DNA of 14,121 bases from Ramlibacter sp. (lineage in GTDB: Bacteria > Pseudomonadota > Gammaproteobacteria > Burkholderiales > Burkholderiaceae), in NCBI GenBank assembly GCA_014376915.1, contig JACMQP010000162.1, forward strand, positions 1 to 14,121. Reading direction: 5' to 3'. Numbering within the stretch: position 1 is the first letter of the stretch; each line of letters starts with the position of its first letter. Positions 7,619 through 14,121 of this stretch are shown here, one piece after another. The translations under genes and the position numbers were made by a program. Below the pieces are notes generated by a model. It searched no databases and was not told the origin of the DNA. It was given only the letters and a program-made list of their open reading frames with translations.

Positions 7619-9094
7619 TCAGGCGAATTGACGGATGTCGACGAAGTGGCCGTGGACGGCCGCGGCGGCGGCCATGGCGGGGCTGACCAGGTGGGTGCGG
7701 CCGCCAGCGCCCTGCCGGCCTTCGAAGTTGCGGTTGCTGGTGGAGGCGCAGCGCTCGCCCGGCTCGAGCCGGTCGGCGTTCATTGCCAGGCACATCGAGC
7801 AGCCGGGCTCGCGCCACTCGAAGCCCGCGGCCTTGAAGATCTCGTGCAGGCCTTCGCGCTCGGCCTGGTCCTTCACCAGCCCCGAACCCGGCACGACCAT
7901 CGCCAGCTTGACGTTCTTCGCGACCTTCTGGCCCAGTTTCTTCACCACGGCCGCGGCTTCCCGCATGTCCTCGATCCGGCTGTTGGTGCAGGAGCCAATG
8001 AACACCTTGTCGATGTAGAGGTCGTTCAGGGCCTTGCCCGGCTGCAGGCCCATGTACTTGAGCGCGCGTTCGATCGCATCGCGCTTGTTCGGGTCCTTTT
8101 CCTTGTCCGGGTCGGGCACGCGCGCATCGACGCCAAGCACCATCTCGGGCGATGTGCCCCAGGTCACCTGGGGCACAACCTGGCTGGCGTCCAGTTCGAC
8201 CACGCGATCGAACGTCGCATCCGGATCGGAGTGCAGCGTCTTCCAGTAGGCGACGGCTTGTTCCCACTCCTCGCCCCCCGAAAACCGGCCGGTTTTCGGG
8301 TCGGTTCCTGGTGCCAGCGGCTTGCCCTTGACGTATTCGATGGTCTTCTCGTCCACTGCGACCAAGCCGGCACGGGCGCCTGCTTCGATCGCCATGTTGC
8401 AGACCGTCATACGGCCCTCCATCGACAGTGCGCGGATAGCGGCGCCGGCGAATTCGATGGTGCAGCCGGTGCCGCCGGCCGTGCCGATCTTGCCGATGAT
8501 GGCAAGCACGATGTCCTTGGCGGTGACGCCCGGCGCGACCGTGCCCTCGACTTTGATCAGGAGGTTCTTCGCCTTCCTGGCCAGCAGGGTCTGGGTTGCC
8601 ATGACGTGCTCGACTTCGCTGGTGCCGATGCCGTGCGCCAGCGCACCGAATGCGCCGTGGGTTGACGTATGCGAATCGCCGCAGACCACGGTCATCCCAG
8701 GCAGCGTCGCGCCTTGCTCGGGGCCGATCACGTGGATGATGCCCTGGCGCTTCGAGAGGAACGGAAAGTATGCGGCGGCGCCGAACTCCGCCATGTTCTT
8801 GTCCAGCGTGGTGACCTGTTCCTTGCTGATCGCGTCGGTGATGCCGTCGTAGCCCAGTTCCCAGCCGGTGGTGGGCGTGTTGTGGTCCGCCGTCGCGACG
8901 ATCGAGCTGACGCGCCAGACCTTTCGGCCGGTTTCGCGCAGGCCTTCGAACGCTTGCGGGCTGGTCACTTCATGCACTAGATGCCGGTCGATGTAAAGGA
9001 CGGCAGTGCCGTCTTCCTCGGTGTGAACGACGTGCTCGTCCCAGATTTTGTCGTACAGCGTGCGTCCGTGCGCTTCCTGATGTATGCGTCCCAT
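7619..9094 (-). CDS. leuC: 3-isopropylmalate dehydratase large subunit
   Basis: LeuC is the [4Fe-4S] large subunit of isopropylmalate isomerase and acts with LeuD in leucine synthesis. Cluster-ligand cysteines are Cys369 ([17 protein letters not shown]), Cys432 and Cys435 ([15 protein letters not shown]). Other signatures are [47 protein letters not shown] and the C-terminal [16 protein letters not shown]. The start at 9094 has AAGGA about 10 nt upstream; it adds an unusual [10 protein letters not shown] before the conserved RTLYDK, with no other start codon available nearer. The 491 residues exceed the usual 466-475. Beyond the short N-terminal extension, the excess appears to be an insertion of about 10 residues around 263-274 ([12 protein letters not shown]) whose DNA is a perfect palindrome. 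The residue change GTG-C-TIEF, where I recall Tyr, is a single-base difference. Confidence 0.96.
   Translation of the reverse strand: MGRIHQEAHGRTLYDKIWDEHVVHTEEDGTAVLYIDRHLVHEVTSPQAFEGLRETGRKVWRVSSIVATADHNTPTTGWELGYDGITDAISKEQVTTLDKNMAEFGAAAYFPFLSKRQGIIHVIGPEQGATLPGMTVVCGDSHTSTHGAFGALAHGIGTSEVEHVMATQTLLARKAKNLLIKVEGTVAPGVTAKDIVLAIIGKIGTAGGTGCTIEFAGAAIRALSMEGRMTVCNMAIEAGARAGLVAVDEKTIEYVKGKPLAPGTDPKTGRFSGGEEWEQAVAYWKTLHSDPDATFDRVVELDASQVVPQVTWGTSPEMVLGVDARVPDPDKEKDPNKRDAIERALKYMGLQPGKALNDLYIDKVFIGSCTNSRIEDMREAAAVVKKLGQKVAKNVKLAMVVPGSGLVKDQAEREGLHEIFKAAGFEWREPGCSMCLAMNADRLEPGERCASTSNRNFEGRQGAGGRTHLVSPAMAAAAAVHGHFVDIRQFA
8277..8300. repeat. 24-bp perfect palindrome within leuC coding sequence
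   Basis: Twelve-base arms (CCCGAAAACCGG and its reverse complement) meet with no spacer. The palindrome codes for PKTGRFSG in LeuC and lies in a stretch that seems to be absent from related LeuC proteins as I remember them (K-G-R-P-x-A-P-T-G-V-E-W). It could be a small palindromic element inserted in frame. No second copy was noticed in the window. Confidence 0.85.
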
Positions 9095-9128
9095 GATGTG
9101 ATCTTCCTTCTTGAATTCGGTTCGTGGC

Positions 9129-10076
9129 TCAGACGGTGGCCGCCAGTTCGGGGACTTCGGCCCGCGCTGTCAGGTGGTCCACCAGCAAGCGGGCGGTGAC
9201 CGGCAGCGTGGAAAAATCGCGCGCCACCAGCTGAATGCTGCGGCGGGCCCAAGCGTCGGTGAGCCGGACGCTTTCCAGGTCGCCGACCCCGTGCATCAAT
9301 TCGAAGGCGCGGCGCGGCATCACGCCCACGCCCAGCCCGTTGTGGATCATCCGGCACATGGCGTCGAGCCCGGTGACGTGGATCCGCAGCTTGATGGTGC
9401 GGCCGGCGGCCGCGGCGGCGTCGCGCATCGCCAGGTAGATCGAGCTGTTGGAATGCAGGCCGACGTGGTCGCAATCCAGTGTCGCCTCGAACGGCACTGC
9501 CTTCCGGCGCGCCAACGCGTGGCCGCGCGGGACGATCAGCACCAGCTGGTCCTCGCGATAGGGCAGGGTCTGCAGTTCGTGCGCCGGTCCCAGCACCGCT
9601 GTATTGCAGATGCCGAGGTCGGCTGCGCCTTCCTGTACCGCCCGGATCACCTCGGTCGACAGGTGCTCCTCCAGGTCGATCTTGACCTGCGGATGGTCCT
9701 TGACGAAGTGGCCGAGGTCCTCGGGCAGGAACTGCACGATCGCCGAGATGCTGGCGTGGATGCGCACGTGGCCGCGCACGCCGTCCGCGTACTCGGACAG
9801 TTCGGCCTGCATCGTCTCCAGGCTGAACAGCACTGAGCGCGCGTGGTGCAACAGGCTCTCGCCGGCGGGGGTCAGGTCGACGCCGCGGGTGTGGCGGTAC
9901 AGGAGCGGGGTTTCCAGCGTCGCTTCCAGGTCGGACAGCCGCTTGCTCACGGCCGACGCGGCGATGAACTCGCGCTCCGCCGTCTTGCCGATCGAACCGA
10001 GTTCGCACACGGCGACGAACAGCTGCAGCGACGTGAGGTCGATGCGGCGAGCGAAGGAGCGGTCGGATGGGCGCAC
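9129..10076 (-). CDS. LysR-type transcriptional regulator upstream of leuC
   Basis: A LysR-type regulator. The N-terminal winged helix-turn-helix reads [61 protein letters not shown], followed by a linker helix and a periplasmic-binding-protein-like effector domain ([44 protein letters not shown]). I chose the GTG at 10076 (315 residues, HTH near the N-terminus as usual). Upstream in-frame starts at 10133 (ATG), 10151 (ATG) and 10157 (TTG) add 19-27 residues, but none has a ribosome site. The added codons are also poor in third-position GC, and the ATG at 10133 coincides with a good -10 match. The GTG lacks a ribosome site too, so the start is uncertain. leuC begins 34 nt downstream, so this protein probably regulates the leu genes; effector unknown. 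Confidence 0.9.
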   Translation of the reverse strand: MRPSDRSFARRIDLTSLQLFVAVCELGSIGKTAEREFIAASAVSKRLSDLEATLETPLLYRHTRGVDLTPAGESLLHHARSVLFSLETMQAELSEYADGVRGHVRIHASISAIVQFLPEDLGHFVKDHPQVKIDLEEHLSTEVIRAVQEGAADLGICNTAVLGPAHELQTLPYREDQLVLIVPRGHALARRKAVPFEATLDCDHVGLHSNSSIYLAMRDAAAAAGRTIKLRIHVTGLDAMCRMIHNGLGVGVMPRRAFELMHGVGDLESVRLTDAWARRSIQLVARDFSTLPVTARLLVDHLTARAEVPELAATV

Positions 10077-10095
10077 GGGGCAAAACGGATGAAGG

Positions 10096-10114
10096 TCATC
10101 GCGAATCGCGATGA
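10096..10114. promoter_or_regulatory. LysR-type operator dyad O1
   Basis: A perfect inverted repeat with 8-bp arms, TCATCGCG-AAT-CGCGATGA, containing a T-N11-A LysR box (T at 10099, A at 10111). It shares the core CATCGC-N5-GCGATG with the dyad at 10147-10167. It lies between the proposed transcription start and the GTG start of lysR, which would suit autorepression. Confidence 0.6.
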
Positions 10115-10128
10115 TGCAGCTATTTTCT

Positions 10129-10157
10129 TTCATAAAAGCCGTCGCTGCCATCGCCAA
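10129..10157 (-). promoter_or_regulatory. Candidate sigma-70 promoter of lysR-leu operon
   Basis: TTGGCG (10157-10152), a 17-bp spacer and TATGAA (10134-10129) on the minus strand. Three of six -35 and four of six -10 bases fit the consensus. The element lies between the two operator dyads, and the predicted start near 10122 would leave a leader of about 46 nt before the GTG at 10076. Confidence 0.45.
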
Positions 10158-10167
10158 CCGCGATGGC
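10147..10167. promoter_or_regulatory. LysR-type operator dyad O2
   Basis: A perfect inverted repeat with 8-bp arms, GCCATCGC-CAACC-GCGATGGC, again with a T-N11-A box (T at 10151, A at 10163). Its centre (10157) is 52 bp, close to five helical turns, from the centre of O1 (10105). It overlaps the proposed -35 element. Confidence 0.6.
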
Positions 10168-10204
10168 CATCTTGCCGAACCGGCTGTTTTGCAGCCCGTA
10201 ATGA

Positions 10205-10228
10205 AAGAGCCCGCCGAAGCGGGCTCTT
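10205..10228 (-). terminator. Intrinsic terminator of the sdh-gltA operon
   Basis: A 10-bp perfect stem AAGAGCCCGC/GCGGGCTCTT closes a TTCG tetraloop on the minus strand and is followed by TCATTA. It lies 36 nt after the gltA stop. The C(UUCG)G loop makes the hairpin very stable; the T-tract is short but starts within the stem. Confidence 0.88.
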
Positions 10229-10233
10229 CGGGC

Positions 10234-10251
10234 TTGCGGGCAGGCCCGCAA
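10234..10251. repeat. Short inverted repeat between gltA and its terminator
   Basis: Arms TTGCGGGC/GCCCGCAA with a 2-nt spacer lie just before the main terminator in the direction of transcription. A 2-nt loop is too tight for the full RNA stem, so the innermost pair would open. The GCGGGC half could also pair with the terminator arms, giving alternative folds. Confidence 0.5.
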
Positions 10252-10263
10252 TTGCGGTGCAGC

Positions 10264-11574
10264 TCAGCGCGTGGCCAGCGCGGTCACGTCGCGGCGGGTG
10301 GCCCCGACATACAGCTGGCGCGGACGGCCGATCTTGTACTCGGGGTCGCCGATCATCTCGTTGAGCTGGGCGATCCAGCCCACGGTGCGCGCCAGCGCGA
10401 ACACCGCGGTGAACAGCCCGACCGGGATGCCGATCGCGCGCTGCACGATGCCGGAATAGAAGTCCACGTTGGGGTACAGCTTGCGCGAAACGAAGTATTC
10501 GTCTTCCAGTGCGATTTTCTCCAGCGCCATGGCGAGCTTGAACAGCGGGTCGTTTTCCAGGCCCAGCTCGCCCAGAACTTCCTTGCAGGTTTCCTGCATC
10601 AGCTTGGCACGCGGGTCGTAGTTCTTGTAGACGCGGTGGCCGAAACCCATCAGCTTGATGCCGGAGTTCTTGTCCTTCACCTGCTTGATGAAGTCGCCGA
10701 TCTTGTCCACGCCGCCGTTGCGCTGGATATCGTGGAGCATGTTCAGCGCCGCCTCGTTGGCGCCACCGTGGGCCGGGCCCCACAGGCACGCCACGCCGGC
10801 TGCGATCGCCGCGAACGGGTTGGTGCCGGAGCTGCCGCACAGGCGAACCGTCGAAGTCGAGGCGTTCTGTTCGTGGTCGGCGTGCAGGATGAAGATGCGG
10901 TCCAGCGCGCGTTCGAGCACCGGATTGACCACGTAATCTTCGCAGGGCGTGGCGAACATCATGTGCAGGAAGTTGCCGGCGTACGAGAGGTCGTTCTTCG
11001 GGTAGATGTAGGGCTGGCCGGCGTTGTATTTGTAGGCCATGGCAACCAGCGTCGGCATTTTGGCGATCAGGCGTATCGCCGAGATCTCGCGGTGCTCCGG
11101 GTTGTTGATGTCGGTGCTGTCGTGATAGAAGGCCGACAGCGCGCCGACCAGGCCCGTCATGATCGCCATCGGATGGGCGTCGCGGCGAAAGCCCCGCAGG
11201 AAGAACTGCATTTGCTCGTTGACCATGGTGTGCATGGTCACGGTGCGACTGAACTTCTTCTTGCCTTCGGCGTTGGGCAACTCACCGTACAGCAGCAGAT
11301 GGCAGGTTTCCATGAAGTCGCACTGCGTCGCCAACTGCTCGATCGGATAGCCGCGGTACAGCAGCTCACCCTTGTCGCCGTCGATGTAGGTGATGGCGGA
11401 CTGGCAAGAGCCGGTCGACATGAAGCCGGGGTCATAGGTGAACATTCCGGTCTGGGCGTAGAGCTTGCGAATGTCGATGACGTCCGGTCCCACGCTGCCC
11501 TGGTAGACGGGCAAGTCCACGTTGGGACTGCCGTTGCTGAACGACACGGTGGCTTTGTTGTCGGCGAGTTTCAT
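10264..11574 (-). CDS. gltA: Citrate synthase (type II)
   Basis: GltA condenses acetyl-CoA with oxaloacetate to citrate, the entry step of the TCA cycle. The 436-residue length and N-terminal domain ([32 protein letters not shown]) match the hexameric, NADH-sensitive type II enzymes of proteobacteria. Catalytic residues are visible as His269 ([11 protein letters not shown]), His313 ([14 protein letters not shown]) and Asp371 (YPNVDFYSG). [12 protein letters not shown], and the C-terminal [10 protein letters not shown], are also typical. The ATG has GAAGGA about 7 nt upstream and starts 13 nt after sdhE, so it is cotranscribed with the sdh genes. A strong hairpin terminator follows. Confidence 0.98.
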   Translation of the reverse strand: MKLADNKATVSFSNGSPNVDLPVYQGSVGPDVIDIRKLYAQTGMFTYDPGFMSTGSCQSAITYIDGDKGELLYRGYPIEQLATQCDFMETCHLLLYGELPNAEGKKKFSRTVTMHTMVNEQMQFFLRGFRRDAHPMAIMTGLVGALSAFYHDSTDINNPEHREISAIRLIAKMPTLVAMAYKYNAGQPYIYPKNDLSYAGNFLHMMFATPCEDYVVNPVLERALDRIFILHADHEQNASTSTVRLCGSSGTNPFAAIAAGVACLWGPAHGGANEAALNMLHDIQRNGGVDKIGDFIKQVKDKNSGIKLMGFGHRVYKNYDPRAKLMQETCKEVLGELGLENDPLFKLAMALEKIALEDEYFVSRKLYPNVDFYSGIVQRAIGIPVGLFTAVFALARTVGWIAQLNEMIGDPEYKIGRPRQLYVGATRRDVTALATR

Positions 11575-11587
11575 TTCTGTTTCCTTC

Positions 11588-11869
11588 TCATGTCGATTGG
11601 GGCCGCAGCATCCCGAGGACTTTCCTCACGCCGCTGTTGTCCAGCTCGCCCTGCGGTTCGGCCCGGCGCAGCAGCAGGTCCAGCAGGTCATTGTCCGGCA
11701 GGTCCATCAGCTGGTGCAGCGCCTGGCCCTGGCCGACCGTGAGCGCGGCTTGATACCGGTCAAAAAAACGCTCGATCAGCAGGTCGTTTTCCAGCAACCC
11801 GCGGCGGCAGCGCCACTTCAGCTTGGAAAGCGCCCTCTCGCCGAGGGACTCGTCGAGCCCGTTGTCCAC
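11588..11869 (-). CDS. sdhE: FAD assembly factor SdhE
   Basis: SdhE promotes covalent attachment of FAD to SdhA. The GTG start at 11869 gives 93 residues (E. coli 88) and overlaps the sdhB stop by one base (TAGTG), so translation is probably coupled to sdhB. The family motif RGxxE is present as R23-G24-L-L-E27 in [24 protein letters not shown], followed by [33 protein letters not shown], which matches the small helical SdhE (YgfY/DUF339) fold. A longer reading frame continues upstream through sdhB, but that part is out of frame with sdhB and has no family similarity. Its place between sdhB and gltA is the common betaproteobacterial arrangement. Confidence 0.95.
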   Translation of the reverse strand: MDNGLDESLGERALSKLKWRCRRGLLENDLLIERFFDRYQAALTVGQGQALHQLMDLPDNDLLDLLLRRAEPQGELDNSGVRKVLGMLRPQST

Positions 11870-12570
11870 TAGACGGCCCGGCGAACCATCAGTTCCTTGA
11901 TCTTGCCGATCGCCATCGCCGGATTGAGTCCCTTGGGGCAGACATCCACGCAGTTCATGATGGTGTGGCAGCGGAACAGGCGATACGGATCTTCCAGGTT
12001 GTCCAGCCGCTCGGCCGTGCCCTCGTCCCGGCTGTCGGCCAGGAAGCGGTAAGCCTGCAGCAGGCCGGCCGGCCCGACGAACTTGTCCGGGTTCCACCAG
12101 AAGCTGGGGCACGCGGTCGAGCAGCTGGCGCACAGGATGCACTCGTACAGGCCGTTGAGCTCATCGCGCTCTTCCGGCGACTGCAGGCGCTCGGTCTGGG
12201 GCGGGATGGTGTCGTTGATCAGGTAGGGCTTGATCGAGTTGTACTGCTTGAAGAACTGCGTCATGTCCACGATCAAGTCGCGGATCACCGGCAGTCCGGG
12301 CAGGGGCTTGAGCACGATCTTGCCCGGCAACGTAAGCATGTTGGTCAGGCACGCCAGACCGTTCTTGCCGTTAATGTTCATCGCATCAGAGCCGCACACG
12401 CCCTCACGGCAGGACCGCCGGAACGACAGCGTCGGATCCTGCGCCTTGAGCTTCATCAGCGCGTCCAGCAGCATGCGCTCGTGACCGTCAAGTTCGACCT
12501 CGATGGTCTGCATGTACGGCTTGGCGTCCTTGTCCGGGTCGTAGCGATAGATTTGAAATGTTCTGTTCAT
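11869..12570 (-). CDS. sdhB: Succinate dehydrogenase iron-sulfur subunit
   Basis: SdhB carries electrons from the SdhA flavin to the membrane quinone site of complex II. The 233-residue protein has all cluster ligands. The [2Fe-2S] motif is SCREGVCGSD with Cys54, Cys59, Asp62 in place of a Cys (as in E. coli) and Cys74. The [4Fe-4S] and [3Fe-4S] ligands are in CILCASCSTACP (Cys144, 147, 150, 154) and CHTIMNCVDVCPKGLNP (Cys201, 207, 211). The quinone-site segment SFWWN is intact. The ATG lacks a clear Shine-Dalgarno; the place where one would sit is occupied by TCTGTCCCCA, a decamer also present before leuD. It starts 43 nt after sdhA. The membrane subunits sdhC and sdhD should lie beyond the right edge. 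Confidence 0.98.
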   Translation of the reverse strand: MNRTFQIYRYDPDKDAKPYMQTIEVELDGHERMLLDALMKLKAQDPTLSFRRSCREGVCGSDAMNINGKNGLACLTNMLTLPGKIVLKPLPGLPVIRDLIVDMTQFFKQYNSIKPYLINDTIPPQTERLQSPEERDELNGLYECILCASCSTACPSFWWNPDKFVGPAGLLQAYRFLADSRDEGTAERLDNLEDPYRLFRCHTIMNCVDVCPKGLNPAMAIGKIKELMVRRAV

Positions 12571-12613
12571 GATTGGTTGGGGACAGACCTGAAGATCCGT
12601 CGCGCAAGTAATT
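12571..12613 (-). promoter_or_regulatory. sdhA-sdhB spacer with TCTGTCCCCA motif
   Basis: The 43-nt gap holds no recognisable ribosome site for sdhB. It holds, 7 nt before the ATG, the decamer TCTGTCCCCA (minus strand, 12587-12578), which recurs in the leuD leader. No hairpin is apparent. Confidence 0.3.
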
Positions 12614-14121
12614 TCAGAAGGTCCTGACTTTGGGCGGCACCGATTCGACGGTGAGTGGCTTGAGGTTGACCGGCTTGTACGAAAGCCGGTTGCCTTCGCT
12701 GTACCAGAGCGTGTGCTTCATCCAGTTGGCGTCGTCGCGGCCCAGCGGCGAGACCGGATCGTCGGCCGGCTTCTCGTACTCGCTCACGGTGTGGGCGCCG
12801 CGGCATTCCTTGCGGGCAGCGGCCGAGACGATCGTTGCCTCGGCGCACTCGATCAGATTTTCCACCTCCAGCGCCTCGATCCGCGCGGTATTGAAAATCT
12901 TGGACTTGTCCTTCAGGCCGATCGCGTCGACCCGCTGGCGCAGCGCGGCGATCTTGGCCACGCCTTCGTCCATGCTGGCCTGGGTGCGGAACACGCCGGC
13001 GTGCAACTGCATCGTGGCCCGGATGTCGTTAGCCACGTCCTGCGCGTATTCGCCCGAACTGTCGTTCTCCAGCCGGTTTAGGCGCTCCAGCGAACGGTCG
13101 GCCGCGTCGTCGGGCAGCGGCTTGTGGATCTTGTTGCGGTCGTTGGATTCGACGATGTGGTTGCCAGCCGCGCGGCCGAACACCAGCAGATCCAGCAGTG
13201 AGTTGGTGCCCAGCCGGTTGGCGCCGTGCACGCTGACGCAGGAGCATTCACCGACCGCATACAGGCCGTTGACCACGGCGTTGTTGACATCGCCCTGCTG
13301 CGACACCACCTGGCCATGGATATTGGTCGGAATGCCGCCCATCTGGAAGTGGATGGTCGGCTCCACCGGAATCGGCTCGCGGGTAATGTCGACGTTGGCG
13401 AAGTTGACGCCGATCTCGTAGACCGAGGGCAGCCGCTTGTGGATTGTTTCTTCGCCCAGGTGGTCAAGCTTGAGCAGGATGTAGTCCTTGTTGGGGCCGC
13501 AGCCGCGGCCCTCCTTGATCTCCTGGTCCATGCAGCGCGAAACGAAGTCGCGTGGCGCGAGGTCCTTCATGGTCGGCGCGTAGCGCTCCATGAAGCGCTC
13601 GCCGTTGCTGTTGAGGAGGATCGCCCCCTCGCCGCGGCAGCCTTCGGTCAGCAGGACGCCAGCGCCGGCCACGCCGGTCGGGTGGGACTGCCAGAACTCC
13701 ATGTCCTCCAGCGGGATGCCGGCGCGCGCTGCCATGCCCAGGCCATCGCGCGTGTTGATGAAGGCGTTGGTGCTGGCCGCGAAGATGCGCCCGGCGCCGC
13801 CGGTGGCCAGCAACACGGTCATGGCTCCCAGGATGTGCAGGTCGCCAGTTTCCATCTCCAGCGCCGTCACGCCGACGACGTCTCCTTCGGCGTCGCGCAC
13901 CAGGTCCAGCGCCATCCATTCGACGAAGAAGTTGGTACGGACCTTCACGTTCTGCTGGTAGAGCGTGTGCAGCATGGCGTGGCCGGTGCGGTCGGCGGCG
14001 GCGCAGGCGCGCTGCACCGGCTTTTCGCCGTAATTGGCGGTGTGGCGGCCGAACGGGCGCTGGTAGATGGTGCCGTCGGGGTTGCGGTCGAACGGCATGC
14101 CCATGTGCTCGAGGTCATAGA
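12614..14121 (-). CDS. sdhA: Succinate dehydrogenase flavoprotein subunit, partial (N-terminus beyond right edge)
   Basis: SdhA oxidises succinate to fumarate using covalent FAD. The frame is open to the right edge (codons for YDLEHMGMPFDRNPDG), so the N-terminal FAD-binding part with the flavinylated His is outside. Active-site residues present: the His of HPTG, Arg in ERFMERYAP, His in PTIHFQMGG and Arg in HGANRLGTNSLLD. The C-terminus (DDANWMKHTLWYSEGNRLSYKPVNLKPLTVESVPPKVRTF) is of the Comamonadaceae-like type. Several normally invariant positions differ, each by one base from the expected codon: FGR-H for FGG-H (14045-14047), INTR-DG for INTG-DG (13748-13750), QSHPTG for QFHPTG (13685-13687), GEGA for GEGG (13622-13624) and ECRGAH for ESRGAH. 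The frame itself is intact. Either these are real and tolerated, or they reflect sequence error. Confidence 0.95.
   Translation of the reverse strand, partial: YDLEHMGMPFDRNPDGTIYQRPFGRHTANYGEKPVQRACAAADRTGHAMLHTLYQQNVKVRTNFFVEWMALDLVRDAEGDVVGVTALEMETGDLHILGAMTVLLATGGAGRIFAASTNAFINTRDGLGMAARAGIPLEDMEFWQSHPTGVAGAGVLLTEGCRGEGAILLNSNGERFMERYAPTMKDLAPRDFVSRCMDQEIKEGRGCGPNKDYILLKLDHLGEETIHKRLPSVYEIGVNFANVDITREPIPVEPTIHFQMGGIPTNIHGQVVSQQGDVNNAVVNGLYAVGECSCVSVHGANRLGTNSLLDLLVFGRAAGNHIVESNDRNKIHKPLPDDAADRSLERLNRLENDSSGEYAQDVANDIRATMQLHAGVFRTQASMDEGVAKIAALRQRVDAIGLKDKSKIFNTARIEALEVENLIECAEATIVSAAARKECRGAHTVSEYEKPADDPVSPLGRDDANWMKHTLWYSEGNRLSYKPVNLKPLTVESVPPKVRTF

Noticed and set aside
7628..8665. Plus-strand reading frame of 345 codons opposite leuC
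   Set aside because: Mirror of leuC codons, with His/Gly/Ala-rich composition and no family features.
11588..12142. A 184-residue version of SdhE starting inside sdhB
   Set aside because: The upstream part overlaps sdhB in another frame and has no family similarity; the GTG at the sdhB stop gives the normal length.

Overview
The window is 14.1 kb of GC-rich chromosomal DNA with strong GC bias at third codon positions. It carries 13 genes, all on the minus strand, and they fill almost the whole window. Gene content, gene order (sdhA-sdhB-sdhE-gltA, then lysR-leuC-entericidin-leuD-leuB-asd-fimV-truA-trpF) and protein details (the SdhA C-terminus, the type II citrate synthase, FimV) point to a betaproteobacterium of the order Burkholderiales, probably Comamonadaceae or a close relative. 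That placement is from memory of family sequences, not from a search.

In the direction of transcription (right to left), the first block is the end of the succinate dehydrogenase / TCA operon. It holds sdhA (cut by the right window edge), sdhB, the flavinylation factor sdhE (GTG start overlapping the sdhB stop) and gltA. It closes with a strong hairpin terminator with a UUCG loop at 10205-10228. Next comes a roughly 190-bp spacer with two matching LysR-type dyads (ATCGC-N5-GCGAT) whose centres are 52 bp apart and which flank a plausible sigma-70 promoter. It leads into a LysR-type regulator and, 34 nt later, the leucine genes leuC, a 43-residue entericidin-like lipoprotein, leuD and leuB. A GC-rich hairpin separates leuB from asd (aspartate-semialdehyde dehydrogenase). 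A 173-bp spacer with its own candidate promoter then precedes fimV (polar/pilus assembly, LysM plus TPR). fimV is followed closely by truA (tRNA pseudouridine synthase), which overlaps trpF (phosphoribosylanthranilate isomerase, cut by the left edge) by ATGA.

Functionally, the right part condenses oxaloacetate with acetyl-CoA and oxidises succinate in the TCA cycle. The middle makes leucine from 2-isopropylmalate and feeds the aspartate family of amino acids. The left part joins cell-pole/motility architecture, tRNA modification and tryptophan synthesis in one transcriptional direction. I see no phage, transposon, CRISPR array or tRNA, and no obviously new multi-gene system. The unusual signals are local: a 24-bp perfect palindrome inside what looks like an in-frame insertion in leuC; the paired operator in front of lysR, which also changes the likely lysR start; a cluster of substitutions at normally invariant positions in sdhA; a three-unit higher-order APTP minisatellite in fimV; an entericidin gene embedded in the leu operon; and a 10-bp motif shared by two intergenic spacers.
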